Source: Hypsibius dujardini (lineage: Eukaryota > Tardigrada > Eutardigrada > Parachela > Hypsibiidae). From it: DNA of 46,665 nucleotides. The stretch spans positions 1 to 46,665 of the forward strand of contig LRSR01009592.1 of the NCBI GenBank assembly GCA_001579985.1, written 5' to 3'. The first letter of the stretch is position 1. Each line of letters begins with the position of its first letter. Positions 44,544 through 46,665 of the stretch are shown here, piece after piece. Below the pieces are notes generated by a model. The model ran no database searches, was not told the DNA's origin, and was given only the letters and a program-made list of their open reading frames with translations. The position numbers were made by a program, and so were the translations under genes.

Positions 44544-45839
44544 ATGATTGTGCCGCTTGTGTTGGGTGCCGTGGTGCTCTTTTTAACGTATCAATGGCTG
44601 AAGTCACAGCGACCAAGAAATTTCCCACCGGGCCCACCAGGTACTGGTAAACAACCAGAGAGACAGTGAAAGAGACCCACAGACAGATAGGCAAGGAAGC
44701 AGACAAGCAGACAGGCAGACAGGCAGGCAGGCAGGCAAATAGACAGACAGACAGACAGACAGACAGATAGACAAACAGACAAACAGACAGACAGACACAT
44801 TTTCTTTGATGCTTCTTTTTCGCAGCTATTCCCCTCCTGGGAAATCTGCTGTCTCTCGGCAGTAAACCGGCAGTAAAGTTAATGGAATGGAGGCAAAAAT
44901 ATGGCGATATCTTCGGCATGTACAACGGACGACAGCCCATGGTGGTTATCAGTGATTTTCATACCCTCCGAAAAATCTTCGGCGAAGACTCCGCTTCCGG
45001 TCGAAGAACCCATAGTGTTATCCGTCGTGATGACTCATCCTTGCCGATGGGCATTGGTCTCTTGGGCAGCCAAGGCGATCCCTGGAAGACACACCGTCGT
45101 TTTGCCTTGTCCACCTTGCGAGATCTAGGCATGAGTGAGATACACGATTTTTCGAAATTTAATTTGGAAAATTTAAATTTTAAAAAATGCCGAATACAAA
45201 ATAAATTATATTTTAGAATAAAACGCGCATTTAAGACCGATGATCAATATGTCTGAAGTAATGGATATTTTCTTTAAAATAAATATTATAACCATCTTAA
45301 TTATTTAGAAATTCAAAATTCAAGATTGAGAAATGAATTAAATGTATGTTAATTATATTTAACTTGGTGTTTCAATAATGACATGCAAGAATTGGCTAGA
45401 AGACACGATCATCGCGGAGATAGAAGACTTCTGTCAGACGCTTCGAGACACCAAGCTGAGACCTTTCGATCCGAAAGTCCAATTGACCAACAGTGTTGCA
45501 AACGTTATTTGTGCGCTGATTTTTGGGAAACGCTTTGAGCTGACCGATTCCAAATTTTCGCGACTGATCACCCTTGTTGCGGAACACGTCGCACTCAAAA
45601 AAATAGACTATTTATGCCTGGTCGCACCCTTTCTAATGTGGTTTCCCAACCCAATTCGGACACGGATCTTGAAGGGCCGAAAAGACGTGGCTTCGTTGGT
45701 TCGTTCATGCAGGAAATGATTGAAAATCATCACGACTCAGCGGGCATTAAGGGGCAATCGGATGTTCCGGACTACCTCTATTTGTATCAACAGGAACGGT
45801 CGAGCGGCTCGAAAACAGGCGCCAAGGAAAGATTTGACG
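44544..45839 (+). pseudogene. Cytochrome P450 copy G, 5' half with two lesions
   Basis: Exon 1 (44544-44640) gives the anchor MIVPLVLGAVVLFLTYQWL and FPPGPP. Exon 2 (44826-45134) keeps full length and WKTHRR, with DPW in place of DLW. Exon 3 (45385-45839) is recognisable ([29 protein letters not shown]), but its acceptor reads ACAT where the other copies have AG. It is also one base short near 45693-45710, which ends the frame at a TGA soon after. Haem-binding exons 4-6 are not in the window; intron 3 runs into a minisatellite. One lesion alone could be a sequencing error, but two in one exon favour a recent pseudogene. Exons further right cannot be excluded. Confidence 0.75.
44650..44800. 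repeat. ACAG/CAGG microsatellite, P450-G intron 1
   Basis: GGCA and GACA units fill intron 44641-44825, with the polarity seen in intron 1 of all other copies. Confidence 0.93.
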
Positions 45840-45892
45840 GTCAGTTCGCTTTTTATCGGATTAAATAATCTAAAATTCCGGAGTTGACCTGA

Positions 45893-46665
45893 AAGTTGAC
45901 CGGACAAACCGACCAACCATCCAACGGGACAAACCGACCGTCCAACTGGACGAACCGACCATCCACCGGACGGACGGACCGTCCACCGGATGGACCGACC
46001 GTCCAACGGACAAACCGACCGTCCAACCGGACGGACCATCCCTCTAACGTACAGACCGATCGTTCACCGGACGGACCGACCCTATATCCGGACAGACGGA
46101 CGGACGGACGGACGGATAGACGGACGGTCCGCCGGAGAGACCAACCGTCTACCAGATGGGCCGACCGTCTACCGAACCGACCGACCGCTCGCCACACTGA
46201 CGGACTTTCTACCTCATCCCCCAAAGATCCGCTTTACGGACCTTCCGTTCACCCCAGCCACCGGCCATTCACCATATGGCATGACCATCTGTCTCATTAT
46301 TAGATAAGCCTGCAGGAAGCCGGATAGGATGGTCGGCGGATGTGGTGGATGGCCTGCCAGCGGTGATTTCCCGTGTGTGGACTGTCCGTCTGTGCGACGA
46401 ACAATCGACCGATTTCGTCGACGGTTGGTGGAGTTGGTGGGCAGACGAATCGTCCAATAAACAGTTATTGGGAGTGGCTCGAGGTCGGTCTGTCCGTCTG
46501 GTCGGCAAAGGTGGAGGAGATTCCTTCACGGTGACAGTTGAACGGTCGGAGGTTGCGTTGTTGGAGGGTCCGTCAGGGTGATCTGTCTGTCCACCGTACG
46601 GCGGACGGTCAACGGACATGTCGGACAGTCCGTTTAGTCGACTTCCGCTAGAATGAGGGGAGAAG
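45893..46665. repeat. GC-rich minisatellite with polarity switch
   Basis: From 45893 to about 46280, imperfect units of 18-20 nt built on CCGACCGTCCA and CCGGACGGA follow one another. After about 46310 the reverse complement dominates (GTCGGTCTGTCCGTCTGGTC, GGACGGTCAACGGAC) to the window end. Long frames on both strands are repeat artefacts. It occupies the place where P450-G intron 3 carries a tetranucleotide tract in other copies. Confidence 0.8.

Noticed and set aside
45737-46619. Several Arg/Pro/Thr-rich ORFs on both strands
   Set aside because: They all fall within the minisatellite and mirror its period.
1-46665. Retrovirus-like or viral sequences
   Set aside because: No reverse transcriptase, integrase, capsid-like or long terminal repeat signature was recognised on either strand.

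Overview
The window is nuclear DNA from an animal. Every real gene is split by short spliceosomal introns, and three are recognisable metazoan families: a natriuretic-peptide-type receptor guanylyl cyclase, carnitine acetyltransferase, and the 26S proteasome base subunit PSMD2/RPN1. They are followed by a tandem array of clan-2 (CYP2-like) cytochromes P450. Compact genes, short introns and long CTGT/ACAG microsatellites suggest an invertebrate. A tardigrade-like ecdysozoan would fit, but nothing here proves it.

Layout. (1) 1-4726, minus strand: the 5' two thirds of a receptor guanylyl cyclase (signal peptide, ligand-binding domain, one membrane helix, start of the kinase-homology domain); the cyclase domain lies beyond the left edge. 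(2) 5769-10437, plus: carnitine O-acetyltransferase with a likely mitochondrial presequence. (3) 11774-18001, plus: a complete 15-exon PSMD2/RPN1 gene of 911 codons. (4) 18250-19320: two different inverted-repeat elements. (5) 19548-45839, plus: the P450 cluster. It holds three intact six-exon genes (24727-27377, 27849-30414, 40726-44147), a truncated pseudogene (19548), a heavily decayed pseudogene split by a transposon (35706-38717), an orphan terminal exon (39865-40046), and a last copy with a broken splice acceptor and a frameshift (44544-45839). Embedded in the cluster are a bulb-type lectin ORF, a decayed PAN-like/lectin pseudogene (20296-23135) and a secreted leucine-rich-repeat gene with one frameshift (33997-35093). 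(6) 45893-46665: a GC-rich minisatellite.

The housekeeping genes (acyl-carnitine metabolism, proteasome) look constrained and intact. The P450 and lectin section looks like a birth-and-death locus of xenobiotic or defence-type genes, full of small DNA transposons. No new biochemical system was found. The strongest unusual signals are: (a) tetranucleotide microsatellites that recur in the same introns (1, 3 and 5) of every P450 paralogue with the same strand polarity, while introns 2 and 4 lack them; (b) several different non-autonomous DNA transposons with readable inverted termini and target duplications; (c) GC-AG introns whose use is fixed by reading frame. Gene models were built by hand from reading frame, splice consensus and family resemblance. 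No alignment or search was run.
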